The position numbers and the translations under genes were made by a program. Positions 8,672-17,041 of a stretch of DNA of 64,000 nt are shown here, one piece after another; positions within the stretch are counted from its first letter, which is position 1; each line of letters starts with the position of its first letter. Origin of the DNA: Roseobacter sp. MH60115 (GTDB lineage: Bacteria; Pseudomonadota; Alphaproteobacteria; Rhodobacterales; Rhodobacteraceae). Location: the NCBI RefSeq assembly GCF_015644665.1, contig NZ_JADOBQ010000002.1:186001-250000 (forward strand). Direction: 5' to 3'. The notes beneath the pieces were generated by a model. It was not told where the DNA came from, ran no database searches, and was given only the letters and a program-made list of their open reading frames with translations.

Positions 8672-9652
8672 TTACTGCATCGCCTTGAAGTCGTCGACGA
8701 GCGCCTTGCCGTCGTCGCCTGCGGCTTCGAGCCATTCGGCGGTCATGGTCGCACCAATCTCGCGCAGCTCACCCATCAGGGCATCTCCGGCAGGCTGTAC
8801 GGTCATGCCGCCCGCGGCCAGCCCGTCCATGGTGAACTGGGTGTAGTCCTTGGAGGCTTGCAATCCACGCGCCTCGGCTTCGGCGGCGCAGGCCTGAATG
8901 GCCGCCTTGTTGGCGTCGGACACATCCGCCCAGACATCCTGATTGACCATCACGTAGTTGCGCGGCAGCCAGGCGTCGACCTCGTAGAAATGCGTGAGGC
9001 TCTCCCAGACCTTGCGGTCATAGCCCGTCGCACCGGAGGAGACCATGGATTCCGCCACACCGGTTGCAAAGGCCTGGCTGATCTCTGCGGCTTCAACCGT
9101 CACCGGCAGCATGCCCGTCAGCTCAGCCAGCCGGCTGGTCGTGTTGTTGTAGGACCGGAACTTGACGCCGGACATATCGGCCACGCTGTTGACTTCTTTC
9201 TTGAAGTACAAGCCCTGGGGCGGCCACGGCACGGCATAGAGCAACTCCAGGTTTTGCTCATCCAACAGCGCCTCGATCTTCGGCTTGGCGGCATTGTAGA
9301 GCTTTACACTGTCGTCAAAGGATGGCGCGAGGAAGGGGATGCTGTCGAAGCCGAAGACGGCGCTTTCGTTCTGGTGGCCGGAGAGCAGGCGCTCGCCGAT
9401 CTGCACCTGACCGGTTTGGATCGCGCGCTTGATGTCGGCCCCAGCAAAGAGTGAGCCGCCGGCATGCACCTCGATGGTGATCTCGCCATTGGTGCCAGCG
9501 CCTACGCACTCTGCGAAGGTCACGCCGTTCTCGGAGTGGAAGTTCGAGGCGGAATAGGCCATCGGCATATCCCATTTCTCTGCCGCGAAGGCCGTTCCCG
9601 CCGTCAGCGCGACAGTGGCCGCCCCGGCCATCAGGTTTTGTGTCAGTCTCAT
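8672..9652 (-). CDS. dctP: TRAP transporter substrate-binding protein (DctP)
   Basis: 326-residue periplasmic binding protein that delivers substrate to DctQM. The start is the ATG at 9652 (GGAGAG upstream) because an export signal follows immediately: MRLTQNLMAGAATVALTAGTAFA, cleaved after AFA. The frame is open 8 codons further upstream but without signal features. The KFRSYNNTTSRLAELTG segment contains the arginine that pairs with substrate carboxylates in DctP-type proteins, so an organic acid is the likely ligand. It is first in the transcript and faces a regulator gene across a palindrome. Confidence 0.9.
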   Translation of the reverse strand: MRLTQNLMAGAATVALTAGTAFAAEKWDMPMAYSASNFHSENGVTFAECVGAGTNGEITIEVHAGGSLFAGADIKRAIQTGQVQIGERLLSGHQNESAVFGFDSIPFLAPSFDDSVKLYNAAKPKIEALLDEQNLELLYAVPWPPQGLYFKKEVNSVADMSGVKFRSYNNTTSRLAELTGMLPVTVEAAEISQAFATGVAESMVSSGATGYDRKVWESLTHFYEVDAWLPRNYVMVNQDVWADVSDANKAAIQACAAEAEARGLQASKDYTQFTMDGLAAGGMTVQPAGDALMGELREIGATMTAEWLEAAGDDGKALVDDFKAMQ

Positions 9653-9783
9653 GTGTCTCTCCGTATTGGACTTCAAATTATTATTCAGCGCAGAGGTTTA
9701 TCCCCTGTCGTCTGCAGACCCTCCTTTGAGCAACTGGCGCAGTTCAATACACCACGAACCCTGCAAAGGCTGATTCCCTAGCG

Positions 9784-9826
9784 TTAATACTGCCCAACTT
9801 TCACAACACGTCAACAAAATGTTGAC
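9784..9826. promoter_or_regulatory. Perfect palindrome with a possible dctP promoter
   Basis: GTCAACA AAA TGTTGAC at 9810-9826 is a perfect inverted repeat with 7-base arms. On the minus strand a TTGACG hexamer (9809-9814) overlaps one arm. AGTATT lies 17 bases downstream (9786-9791) and TATTAA 19 bases downstream (9784-9789), so the palindrome would cover the -35 element of a promoter reading into dctP. The winged-helix gene starting within about 30 bases on the other side is the natural candidate binder. Binding is inferred. Confidence 0.55.
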
Positions 9827-9829
9827 AAA

Positions 9830-10372
9830 ATGTCGATATCAGGCAGTCTGGTACCCATGTCTGATGGATTTCTTGGCCCCGTTGTGTCCTCCGCCCATCT
9901 TGCAAGCGGCTCGTTTGCAGAGATATCGGAGCTGGAGTTTGGTCTGACCCTTGCCAACAACGCGTTTCAGCGCTGGATGGTCCGCGCGATTGCCATGGCG
10001 GGGTACCCGGAGCTTGGCGCGCTCGACGTGCTGGTGCTGCATTCCGTGTACCACCGCGAACGGCCCAAGAAACTTGCCGACATCTGCCTTGTGCTGAACA
10101 TCGAAGACACCCACACGGTCAACTATGCGATCAAGAAACTGATCAAGGCGGGCCTTGTGAAAGACGGACGCCAGGGCAAGGAAAAGACCGTCGCCGCGAC
10201 TGAAAAAGGCGCTGAAACCTGTGTGCGGTATCGCGAAATCCGCGAAGGTCTGCTGCTGCGTGCTGTGGTCGAACTCGGGCTTGAGCCCGAGCAGGTCAGC
10301 CGTGCGGCGTCGCTTCTACGCCTGATGTCGGGGCAGTATGATCAGGCGGCAAGGGCTGCCACGACTTACTGA
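9830..10372 (+). CDS. Winged-helix (MarR-like) transcriptional regulator
   Basis: About 170-180 residues with a MarR-like winged helix. A segment around residues 60-120 reads GALDVLVLHSVYHRERPKKLADICLVLN, followed by a recognition helix (THTVNYAIKKLIKAGLV) and a wing (KEKTVAATEKG). It resembles the group of predicted HTH regulators COG5631. It is divergent from the TRAP operon and probably controls it. The first ATG (9830) lies only 3 bases from the palindrome, so a start at the ATG at 9857 is quite possible if the promoter overlaps that site. Its last 7 bases overlap the end of the convergent ycaQ-like gene. Confidence 0.8.
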   Translation: MSISGSLVPMSDGFLGPVVSSAHLASGSFAEISELEFGLTLANNAFQRWMVRAIAMAGYPELGALDVLVLHSVYHRERPKKLADICLVLNIEDTHTVNYAIKKLIKAGLVKDGRQGKEKTVAATEKGAETCVRYREIREGLLLRAVVELGLEPEQVSRAASLLRLMSGQYDQAARAATTY

Positions 10373-11580
10373 GGCGCGCGCAGCCAACCATCCTCGAACT
10401 GAACCTCGCTGACGTTGGCAAGCCGGATCAATCGGTGCAACTCCCCCTCGAAGGCAGCGATCCGCCCCTTGCCCCACCGTACTTTGGGTTCCGGCCAGAG
10501 CGCGCGGACCCGCAGCGTGTCGCGGTCCCGAAAGGCCTTCATGTCCACCCGACCGACCAGCTTGTCCCCTTCCAGAATGGGAAAGACATAGTAGCCATAT
10601 TTGCGCTTGGCCTCGGGCACGAAAATCTCGATCCGGTAGTCAAAACCAAAGAGGCGCTCGGCCCGTTTGCGGTCGCGCAGGGCCGGATCAAACGGGCTGA
10701 GAACGCGCAAGCGCTGTGTGGGCTCGGTATCCAACGCGGGGTCGGCCATGACGTCGGGTCTTGCGTATGAGCTGCGCCGTGCGCCATCGGCACCGGTGAT
10801 CTCAATCGGTTGCAGCGCCCCTTTAGCCAGTGCCGCGGCGCACCAGTCCTTGGCTTCCGCAAGGGTGATGTGGTCCCAGAAGGCGGCGATTTCCGCGGGC
10901 GTGGCAAAGCCCAGCCGGTCCAGCGCCCCGGCACAGCACCAATCGATGGTCGCGGCATGCTCCTCCTCTTCAAGAGGATGGCAGAGGCCCTCGTCGATCA
11001 CCCGTTCCGTCAGGTCATAGCGCTTGCGAAACCCATCGCGCCCGACCACGCAAAGCGCACCGCTGCGCCAGAGATATTCAAGCGCGGTCTTGGAGGGGTG
11101 CCAATCCCACCACCCGCCTGAGCCGCGTTTCTCTCCGGCCCCGACATCGGAGGAGCACAGAGGACCCTGATCCCGGATCTGATCCAGCACCGTTTGAAAC
11201 TGCGCTTCGAACCCATCCCGCCGCCAATCGCGCCACTGCCCCCGCAGCTTTTCCGCGTCCCGCTCGCGGCGCAACTGCCACCAGCGGTAGTAGCCCATGG
11301 GGATCACCGCGGCATCATGCGTCCAGTGTTCAAAAAGGGCACGATCCTGTTCATAAAGCCGCTTGAGCGCCTTGGGGCGATAACGCGGGCGCCGCGCAAA
11401 GAGGATAAGGTCATGGGCGCGGGCGACGGTGTTGATGCTGTCGAGTTGAACGAAACCAAGGCGTTCTATGAGCGACAAAAGCGCTGCGCCGTGCGCCTCG
11501 CCCTGCGGTGCTTCACTCAGCCCGTGGCGCTCCAGAAACAGCCGCCGCGCAGCTTTGTTGCTGAGGACGGCAGTGTTCAT
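10366..11580 (-). CDS. YcaQ/AlkZ-type winged-helix DNA glycosylase
   Basis: 404-residue protein of the HTH_42 (YcaQ/AlkZ) family. Enzymes of this family remove alkylated bases or unhook DNA crosslinks. The catalytic QxD motif of the YcaQ branch is visible as FVQLDSIN, with Q45 and D47. It is followed by ARAHDLILFARRPRY and, near residue 335, by the FDYRIEIFVPEAKRKYGYYV block typical of the family. The length agrees with E. coli YcaQ. Its ATG overlaps the stop of the LacI-type regulator by 4 bases, so the two are probably co-translated, an unusual pairing. Function is inferred from the family. Confidence 0.85.
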   Translation of the reverse strand: MNTAVLSNKAARRLFLERHGLSEAPQGEAHGAALLSLIERLGFVQLDSINTVARAHDLILFARRPRYRPKALKRLYEQDRALFEHWTHDAAVIPMGYYRWWQLRRERDAEKLRGQWRDWRRDGFEAQFQTVLDQIRDQGPLCSSDVGAGEKRGSGGWWDWHPSKTALEYLWRSGALCVVGRDGFRKRYDLTERVIDEGLCHPLEEEEHAATIDWCCAGALDRLGFATPAEIAAFWDHITLAEAKDWCAAALAKGALQPIEITGADGARRSSYARPDVMADPALDTEPTQRLRVLSPFDPALRDRKRAERLFGFDYRIEIFVPEAKRKYGYYVFPILEGDKLVGRVDMKAFRDRDTLRVRALWPEPKVRWGKGRIAAFEGELHRLIRLANVSEVQFEDGWLRAPQ

Positions 11581-12620
11581 CCGCGCTGGTTGCGGCGCAG
11601 CGTGTCCCCATAGGTGATCGTGGGGGTCAGGGTGATACGCTCAGGCTCACCGGGGTCCGCGTCTTCGGGCAGCGCGCTGCGATCAAGAATGATCTTGGCC
11701 GCGGCGGCGCCGATTTCCGCCCGGCAGGCATCCATCGTGGCCAGCTTGCGCGGCAGCCCCTGCAACAGCTCTACACCGTTGAACCCGGCGAGACCAATCT
11801 GTCCCGGCACATCGATCCCCTGATCCAGCAGGTACAGCAGACCGCCCGCGCCGATCATGTCATTGGAATAATATAGGAAATCCAGATCAGGCGCACGTTC
11901 CAGCATGGATTGGGTCATCTCGCGCCCCTTCGCGAGCGCCGAGCCGCCGGAATAAAAATCCCGCGCTTCGATCTCGATCCCGGCTTTGGTCAGCCCTTCG
12001 GTCAGACCCTCGAACCTTTTGCGCGCACGGTGGTCGAGCGGCATTTTCGTGCCCATGAAACCGATCCGCGTGTAGCCGGCCTTGAGGATCGCCGCCGCCA
12101 TCATCCGGCCCGCGCGGCGGTGCGAAATGCCGACCATCGCGTCCACCGGATTGCCATCGGTATCCATGATCTCGACCACCGGTATCCCGGCATTCTGCAG
12201 CATCGCCCGGGTGGCATCCGAATGCTCAAGCCCGGCAATGATGACACCGGAGGGTCGCCAGGACAGCATTTCGTAGAGGACCTGTTCTTCCTTTTCAGGC
12301 ATGTAATCCGTCACGCCGACCACGGGTTGCAGCGGCGTGTCTTCGAACGTCTGGTTGATCCCGGTCAGTACCTCGGGAAAGACCATGTTCGACAGGGAGG
12401 GAATAATCACGGCCACGAGGTTGACCCGTTGCGAGGCCAGCGATCCGGCAATCTGATTGGGCACATATCCAAGGGACTTTGCCGCCTGCAGCACGCGTTC
12501 GCGGGTCGCGGCGGATACATCACCCCTGTTGCGCAAAACCCGGCTGACCGTCATCTCCGATACGCCGCAGGCCTCTGATACATCGCGGAGGGTCAACGGG
12601 CGCTGCTTGGGTCTTGTCAC
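11577..12620 (-). CDS. LacI-family transcriptional regulator
   Basis: 347-residue repressor. A LacI helix-turn-helix occupies residues 9-32 (LRDVSEACGVSEMTVSRVLRN), with the hinge RVLQAAKSLGYVPNQIAGSLAS after it. A periplasmic-binding-protein-like effector domain fills the rest (NLVAVIIPSLSN, YYSNDMIGAGGL, GFNGVELLQG). The N-terminus is closest in style to gluconate-type (GntR) LacI repressors, so a sugar acid effector is possible. The start is GTG at 12620 with AGGGA upstream. No sugar-catabolic genes adjoin it, and the only coupled gene is the DNA glycosylase, so its regulon lies elsewhere or the coupling is coincidental. Confidence 0.9.
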   Translation of the reverse strand: MTRPKQRPLTLRDVSEACGVSEMTVSRVLRNRGDVSAATRERVLQAAKSLGYVPNQIAGSLASQRVNLVAVIIPSLSNMVFPEVLTGINQTFEDTPLQPVVGVTDYMPEKEEQVLYEMLSWRPSGVIIAGLEHSDATRAMLQNAGIPVVEIMDTDGNPVDAMVGISHRRAGRMMAAAILKAGYTRIGFMGTKMPLDHRARKRFEGLTEGLTKAGIEIEARDFYSGGSALAKGREMTQSMLERAPDLDFLYYSNDMIGAGGLLYLLDQGIDVPGQIGLAGFNGVELLQGLPRKLATMDACRAEIGAAAAKIILDRSALPEDADPGEPERITLTPTITYGDTLRRNQRG

Positions 12621-12741
12621 TCTGAATTCCCTATGTTGTTGCGCCTTCGTAGCGCAGGTGAACCCTCCCTATCAAGCACGGTTCGTGATGGTTTGACGAT
12701 CGATGACCAGCGCAGGAAGTTGATCTGACCTGAACACGTCG

Positions 12742-12777
12742 GTTCCATGGGTCAACTGGATAGAGCAGCCCCCTTCC
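12742..12777 (+). pseudogene. 5' half of a tRNA-Arg-like sequence (remnant)
   Basis: GGTTCC followed by a D-arm-like segment (TCAACTGGATAGAGCA) and GCCCCCTTC matches the first half of bacterial tRNA-Arg genes, up to the start of the anticodon loop. The 3' half (anticodon stem partner, T arm, acceptor strand) is absent; unrelated sequence follows from about 12778. The GCTC arm is degraded to GGTC. It cannot be a working tRNA. Together with the integrase remnant about 130 bases further on, it looks like the scar of a recombination at a tRNA gene. Confidence 0.45.
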
Positions 12778-12899
12778 GAAGTTCAGCTGGCAAAATCCAT
12801 GCTTCCTCATGGGTGGCGGGTGTAAATCATCGAATTCGGAGACAAAACGCGCTTTACGGACACCAGTATACGTGGACTTCCCCTGCAGCCAGCGGGCAG

Positions 12900-13178
12900 C
12901 AAGAACACTGGGATAAAGCAATTTCTGGCTTTGGCGTGCTATGTCCGGCCAAAACAAAATCGTTCTTCGTGGCCTATGAGCGCGACCGCCGCTTGAGGAG
13001 GATCGGCAAGTACTCCAAAATTATGCCCAGAGAGGCGCATTTGGAAGCGCGCCGCCGTTACTGCCAAACCCGAAAAAAGCGCTTAAAATCGACTAAAGCG
13101 GCTGTCAGCGCTCATCCAGAAGACATTCGGGCCCGGTTCACTCGAATGCACTTCGAGACGACCGGCGGTACCTCATGA
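12900..13178 (+). pseudogene. Tyrosine integrase N-terminal (arm-binding) remnant
   Basis: An open frame here encodes a segment like the arm-DNA-binding domain of phage/island tyrosine integrases: WDKAISGFGVLC, then KSFFVAYERDRRLRRIGKYSKI, then PREAHLEARR. These match the usual order (D-x-x-L-x-GFGVRV, SFxVxYR, R-x-IGR, EAR). The frame ends after about 40 more residues, so the core-binding and catalytic domains are missing, and no start codon with a ribosome site is evident. The frame extends upstream to 12747, but that part has no integrase similarity and overlaps the tRNA-like half. Confidence 0.6.
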
Positions 13179-13279
13179 AAGCGCCGGACAACGACCCGGA
13201 ACCAAAAGCTTCTCCAAAAACGTGGTTTTGCAGACTAAAAGAAATGTCATCGTTGCAATCCGTTACCGGCAGAGAAGCC

Positions 13280-14200
13280 TCAGGAGTCCAACCTAAGCGC
13301 GTTGAGTGCCTTTGTCAGAGACCGGCACATCAGATGGGTCGCGGGCGTCGGGTGGATGCGCGAAGATGTGAGAATGCCGATCTTGAGATCCTTCAGGACA
13401 GGCGAAAGTATGGTGATGTAGCGCAGCAGGCCCTGTTCGATCTCCTCCAGAAACCCGATCTTGGAATAGACGCCGATGCCGTGATTGCGCAGCACCAGAG
13501 AGCGGGCAAGCGGCAGGGAGTTGGTGATCAATTGCAACGGCAAATCCGTTTGCGCCTCGGCAACGGCTTCGTTCAGCAAGGACTGCTGCGCGCGACCATC
13601 GAAAGATCGCACAACCTGAAACGGGGCAAGGTCTTCCATTTCCAGCGCGTCGCGCTCTGCCATCGGATGATCAGGGCGCAGGATAGCACCAATCGGCGTC
13701 GACTTTTGTGAATGGATCCGGACTCCCGGCAACAGATCATTGCAAAAGGAAATGCCGATATTCACCTCTCCATCCGCGACCCCCATCATGACCTCATCGG
13801 GCTGAGCCGTCTGAATCGTATACTGGATGTCCGCATGACTTTGGGAAAACTGGTCCAGCACTTTCGGCAAAACACTATGCGCGACGGAGTCCAGCGTTGC
13901 TATATGGATGTGCCCGGATCGCAGTTCGCTGATGTCCTCGATCTGGGTGAGAATTTTTTGATAGTCAAAGATCGTCTTGCGGCAGTGTTCCAGCAGCACG
14001 GCCCCCGCTTCCGTCAGTTCGACACCGTCCGCGTGCCTATCAAATAGGCGGGTCCCAAGGCTCTCTTCGACGCCGATGATCTTCCGGTTCACGGACGAAG
14101 ACGCAACTTTCAGGACAGCCGCGGCCTTTCGGATTGACCCCTGTCGGGCAACTTCATCCAAATATGTCAAGAACTTATCATGCACCTTGGGTCTCCTCAT
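13280..14200 (-). CDS. LysR-family transcriptional regulator
   Basis: 306-residue LysR protein. The N-terminal helix-turn-helix (residues 14-45: LDEVARQGSIRKAAAVLKVASSSVNRKI) and LGTRLFDRH segment are followed by a substrate-binding domain from about residue 90 (SGHIHIATLDS...). It is divergent from the ABC transporter and catabolic genes starting at 14346 and is probably their activator. LysR proteins usually sit next to their targets. The intergenic region contains a TGCG-N5-CGCA dyad of the T-N11-A type. The inducer is unknown. Confidence 0.88.
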   Translation of the reverse strand: MRRPKVHDKFLTYLDEVARQGSIRKAAAVLKVASSSVNRKIIGVEESLGTRLFDRHADGVELTEAGAVLLEHCRKTIFDYQKILTQIEDISELRSGHIHIATLDSVAHSVLPKVLDQFSQSHADIQYTIQTAQPDEVMMGVADGEVNIGISFCNDLLPGVRIHSQKSTPIGAILRPDHPMAERDALEMEDLAPFQVVRSFDGRAQQSLLNEAVAEAQTDLPLQLITNSLPLARSLVLRNHGIGVYSKIGFLEEIEQGLLRYITILSPVLKDLKIGILTSSRIHPTPATHLMCRSLTKALNALRLDS

Positions 14201-14234
14201 TTGCGCGGATTTAGGATTTCGATGACGGCAGTGA

Positions 14235-14247
14235 TGCGAAAAACGCA
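14235..14247. promoter_or_regulatory. T-N11-A dyad, candidate LysR operator
   Basis: TGCG AAAAA CGCA is a short perfect inverted repeat of 13 bases in the 145-base gap between the divergent lysR gene and the ABC transporter operon. Its T-N11-A form is the classic LysR-type binding pattern. No clear -35/-10 pair was identified around it. Confidence 0.4.
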
Positions 14248-14345
14248 GCGCTATGACGCACTTTCGATCCTATGCGCATCGCTCTGGGCGTGTCTAGCAT
14301 GACCAAAAGGGCTGAGAATCAATCATCATCTGGGAGACGACACAC

Positions 14346-15380
14346 ATGACGCATCAAAAAATGAATCGCCGCGGTGTTCTGGCTGGCATGGGGGCAATGG
14401 CAGGTCTGGCCAGCACCGGATCCTTCTTGTCGGTCGGGCCTGCTCAAGCTGCGGACGCCTACAAAATTCGGATGCAACTGGGCTGGCTCGCATCCAACGG
14501 CATTCTGGGCGAGGTGATGGCCGACAAACTGGGCTATTTCGCTGAGGAAGGCCTTGAACTGGAGATCGTGCCCGGCGGGCCCAATATCGACGGTGTGGCC
14601 TCGGTCGCTTCTGGTGCCAACAACTTCGCCTCTATTTCGTCCTCGCCATCGCTCATGCTGGCGCGGTCTGCCGGTCTGCCGATCAAATGCGTTGCAGCGG
14701 GCTATCAGCAGCACCCTTTCACGTATTTCTCCCTGGATGGAAATCCAATCCGCACGCCCGAGGACATGATCGGCAAAAAGATCGGGACCCAGGGGACCGC
14801 GCAGATTCTGCTGCGCGCGCTGCTGGCCAAGAACGGCATTTCCGAGGACGATGTCGAAGTCGTGGTCATGGGTGGTGATATGGCCGCGCTGAAATCAGGT
14901 CAGGTGGACGCTGTCACAGGTTGGAAAACCAATGTGGGCGCGCTTTCTGTGCTGGGGGACAAGCGCGTTGACATGATGCTGTGGGACGCGGGTATTCAGC
15001 TTTACGCCAACCCCTATTACACCACCGACAGGGTGCTTGATGAGGATGGTGACAAGATCACCGCAGCAATCCGCGCCATCGCGCGCGGATGGGGTGCCGC
15101 CCATGCAGACCCTGCTGCCGCTGTTGATGCCCTCGTCGAACGCTATCCAAATCTCGACAAAGACAGCGAGATGAAGGCCGTCGATCTGGTCCTTGGTTTT
15201 ACGTTCAACGATCAGACAGCCAGCAATGGCTGGGGACAGATGACTGCGGACAATTGGCAGGCGCAGATCGACACCTATGCGGGGCTGGATCAATTCGCCA
15301 ACGGCGCGCCAAAACTGGAGGATATCATGACGATGGACATCCTCGACGCCACTGTCGACTCGCGTCCAAAAATCGGGTGA
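14346..15380 (+). CDS. NMT1/SsuA-like ABC transporter substrate-binding protein
   Basis: 344-residue periplasmic binding protein. The N-terminus carries a twin-arginine-like export signal ([17 protein letters not shown], cleavage near AQA-AD). The mature part has the NMT1/THI5-SsuA pattern: [35 protein letters not shown], then [11 protein letters not shown]. Members bind sulfonates, nitrate, thiamine pyrimidine or aromatic acids, so the ligand cannot be told from sequence. The stop overlaps the GTG of the ATPase gene. It is the first gene of a plus-strand run of at least eight genes. Confidence 0.9.
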   Translation: MTHQKMNRRGVLAGMGAMAGLASTGSFLSVGPAQAADAYKIRMQLGWLASNGILGEVMADKLGYFAEEGLELEIVPGGPNIDGVASVASGANNFASISSSPSLMLARSAGLPIKCVAAGYQQHPFTYFSLDGNPIRTPEDMIGKKIGTQGTAQILLRALLAKNGISEDDVEVVVMGGDMAALKSGQVDAVTGWKTNVGALSVLGDKRVDMMLWDAGIQLYANPYYTTDRVLDEDGDKITAAIRAIARGWGAAHADPAAAVDALVERYPNLDKDSEMKAVDLVLGFTFNDQTASNGWGQMTADNWQAQIDTYAGLDQFANGAPKLEDIMTMDILDATVDSRPKIG

Positions 15381-16180
15381 TCGCGGTGGATGGCAGCCAC
15401 ACTCAAACGCAAGGAAGCCGCCTGGTGGCGGCCTCCCTCAACCGGGCATCGGTCAAGTTTGGGAATTTCACGGCGCTGCGCGATATCTCGCTTGATATCG
15501 AAGCCGGTGATTTCTGGACCATTCTCGGGCCATCGGGATGCGGCAAGTCGACGATGCTGCGGCTGGTTTCGGACCTTGTGCCACCGGCCAGCGGAACGGT
15601 GGAAATTCTCGGCAAGACAACCGAGGCCGCGCGACTGGCCCGCGAGTTCGCCTTTGTCTTTCAGGATGCCACGCTGCTGCCCTGGCGGAGCGCGCTCAAG
15701 AATGTCGAACTGCCGCTGGAGATCGGACGCAAGCGGGGTATCAATATCCCGACGGGCGAACGCAGCCCTCGTGAATTGCTGGAACTGGTTGGGCTGAAGG
15801 GACGCGAGGATGCGTTGCCGCATGAATTGTCCGGCGGCATGCGTCAACGGGTGGCGATTGCGCGCGCGCTGGTCTGCCAGCCCAAACTCTTGCTGATGGA
15901 CGAGCCCTTCGGCGCGCTGGATGAGATGACGCGCGACCACCTGAATTTGCAACTGCTCGACATCTGGAGGGAAACCGGCACGACGATCCTCTTTGTCACC
16001 CATTCCATTCCAGAAGCCATTTTCCTGGGTCAGAAAGTCCTGATGCTCAAGGCCAATCCGGGCCGCGTGAAAGACGTGGTCGAGGTTGATCTGCCCTTCC
16101 CGCGTGAAATCGCGCTGCGCGATACCCCTCAGTTCAACAGCTACTGCGCCCGCCTGCGCGCACTTCTGGAGGACTGCTGA
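15377..16180 (+). CDS. ABC transporter ATP-binding protein (nitrate/sulfonate/taurine type)
   Basis: 267-residue ATPase. Walker A is GPSGCGKST, the Q-loop lies in [11 protein letters not shown], the signature is LSGGMRQR, and Walker B is [13 protein letters not shown]. The FQDATLLPW sequence is typical of the SsuB/TauB/NrtD group. The start is taken as GTG at 15377, overlapping the preceding stop as GTGA; a GTG at 15386 is also possible. The open frame further upstream lies inside the binding-protein gene. The stop overlaps the permease ATG (TGATG at 16178). Confidence 0.9.
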   Translation: MIAVDGSHTQTQGSRLVAASLNRASVKFGNFTALRDISLDIEAGDFWTILGPSGCGKSTMLRLVSDLVPPASGTVEILGKTTEAARLAREFAFVFQDATLLPWRSALKNVELPLEIGRKRGINIPTGERSPRELLELVGLKGREDALPHELSGGMRQRVAIARALVCQPKLLLMDEPFGALDEMTRDHLNLQLLDIWRETGTTILFVTHSIPEAIFLGQKVLMLKANPGRVKDVVEVDLPFPREIALRDTPQFNSYCARLRALLEDC

Positions 16181-16983
16181 TGTCCGTAACCGAAACCGCC
16201 GTTGAAAACGTGGCGACTGAGCGGATGCTGTCGGCGCAATCGCGCACGCGGCTTGTCAATATCGCCATCCCGCTGGGCACGGCGGTGGCGCTGCTACTGA
16301 TATGGCAAATTGGGGTCCGGGTGTTCGAGGTGCCCATCTATATCGCACCCGCACCAACAGATGTGTTGCACGTGTTTCAGACCGATTTCGCGCTTTTGCT
16401 GCGCAACTTCTGGCCCACGTTTCTGGAAAGTCTGGCCGGGTTCTTTATCGGCAACATGGCGGCAATCCTGATCGCCGTGGCCTTTGTGCACAGCCGCTTG
16501 GTGGAACGCGCCTTTTTTCCCATCGCGGTGTTTATCAACACCATCCCGATCCTTGCGATTGCTCCGATATTGGTGCTGATCTTCGGTCCCGGCATGACGG
16601 CAAAGGTCGTGATTGCCGCGCTGATCTGCTTCTTCCCGACCCTGGTCAACATGGTGCGGGGCCTGCAGTCTGTCTCGCCCCAGACGCTGGAGCTGGCGCG
16701 CATCCTGTCGGCTTCCAAATCCGAAGTGTTCTGGAAAATCCGTTTGCCGTCATCGCTGCCATTCCTGTTTTCCGCGCTCAAGATCGCCTCCACCACCTGC
16801 GTCATTGGCGCGATTGTGGGCGAATGGATCGGCGCAAATGTGGGGCTGGGGGCGCTGATCATCGAAAGCACCTTCAATTTCCGGTCGCCACTTCTCTACG
16901 CGACCGTTTTCGTCTCATCCGGCCTGTCGGTGCTGCTCTTTGCCAGCGTCACAATCGCCGAAAAACTGATCGTTCGCTGGTAG
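16180..16983 (+). CDS. ABC transporter permease (SsuC/TauC type)
   Basis: 267-residue inner-membrane permease with about six helices and the EAA-type loop LELARILSASKSEVFWKIRLPSSLPFLFSALK that docks on the ATPase. The helix pattern and the GAIVGEWIGANVGLGALI segment are typical of the nitrate/sulfonate/taurine permease family. The start overlaps the ATPase stop. With the two preceding genes it forms a complete single-permease importer for the substrate of the catabolic genes that follow. Confidence 0.9.
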   Translation: MSVTETAVENVATERMLSAQSRTRLVNIAIPLGTAVALLLIWQIGVRVFEVPIYIAPAPTDVLHVFQTDFALLLRNFWPTFLESLAGFFIGNMAAILIAVAFVHSRLVERAFFPIAVFINTIPILAIAPILVLIFGPGMTAKVVIAALICFFPTLVNMVRGLQSVSPQTLELARILSASKSEVFWKIRLPSSLPFLFSALKIASTTCVIGAIVGEWIGANVGLGALIIESTFNFRSPLLYATVFVSSGLSVLLFASVTIAEKLIVRW

Positions 16984-17041
16984 CGCGGACGCCGCTCATC
17001 GCTTTGCCCCATGGGAAAGGCCACTTTTGAAAGGACCTGTT

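Noticed and set aside
12747-13178. Intact 143-residue gene
   Set aside because: Only the middle resembles an integrase arm domain, the front overlaps a tRNA-like half, and catalytic domains are missing, so it is treated as a remnant.
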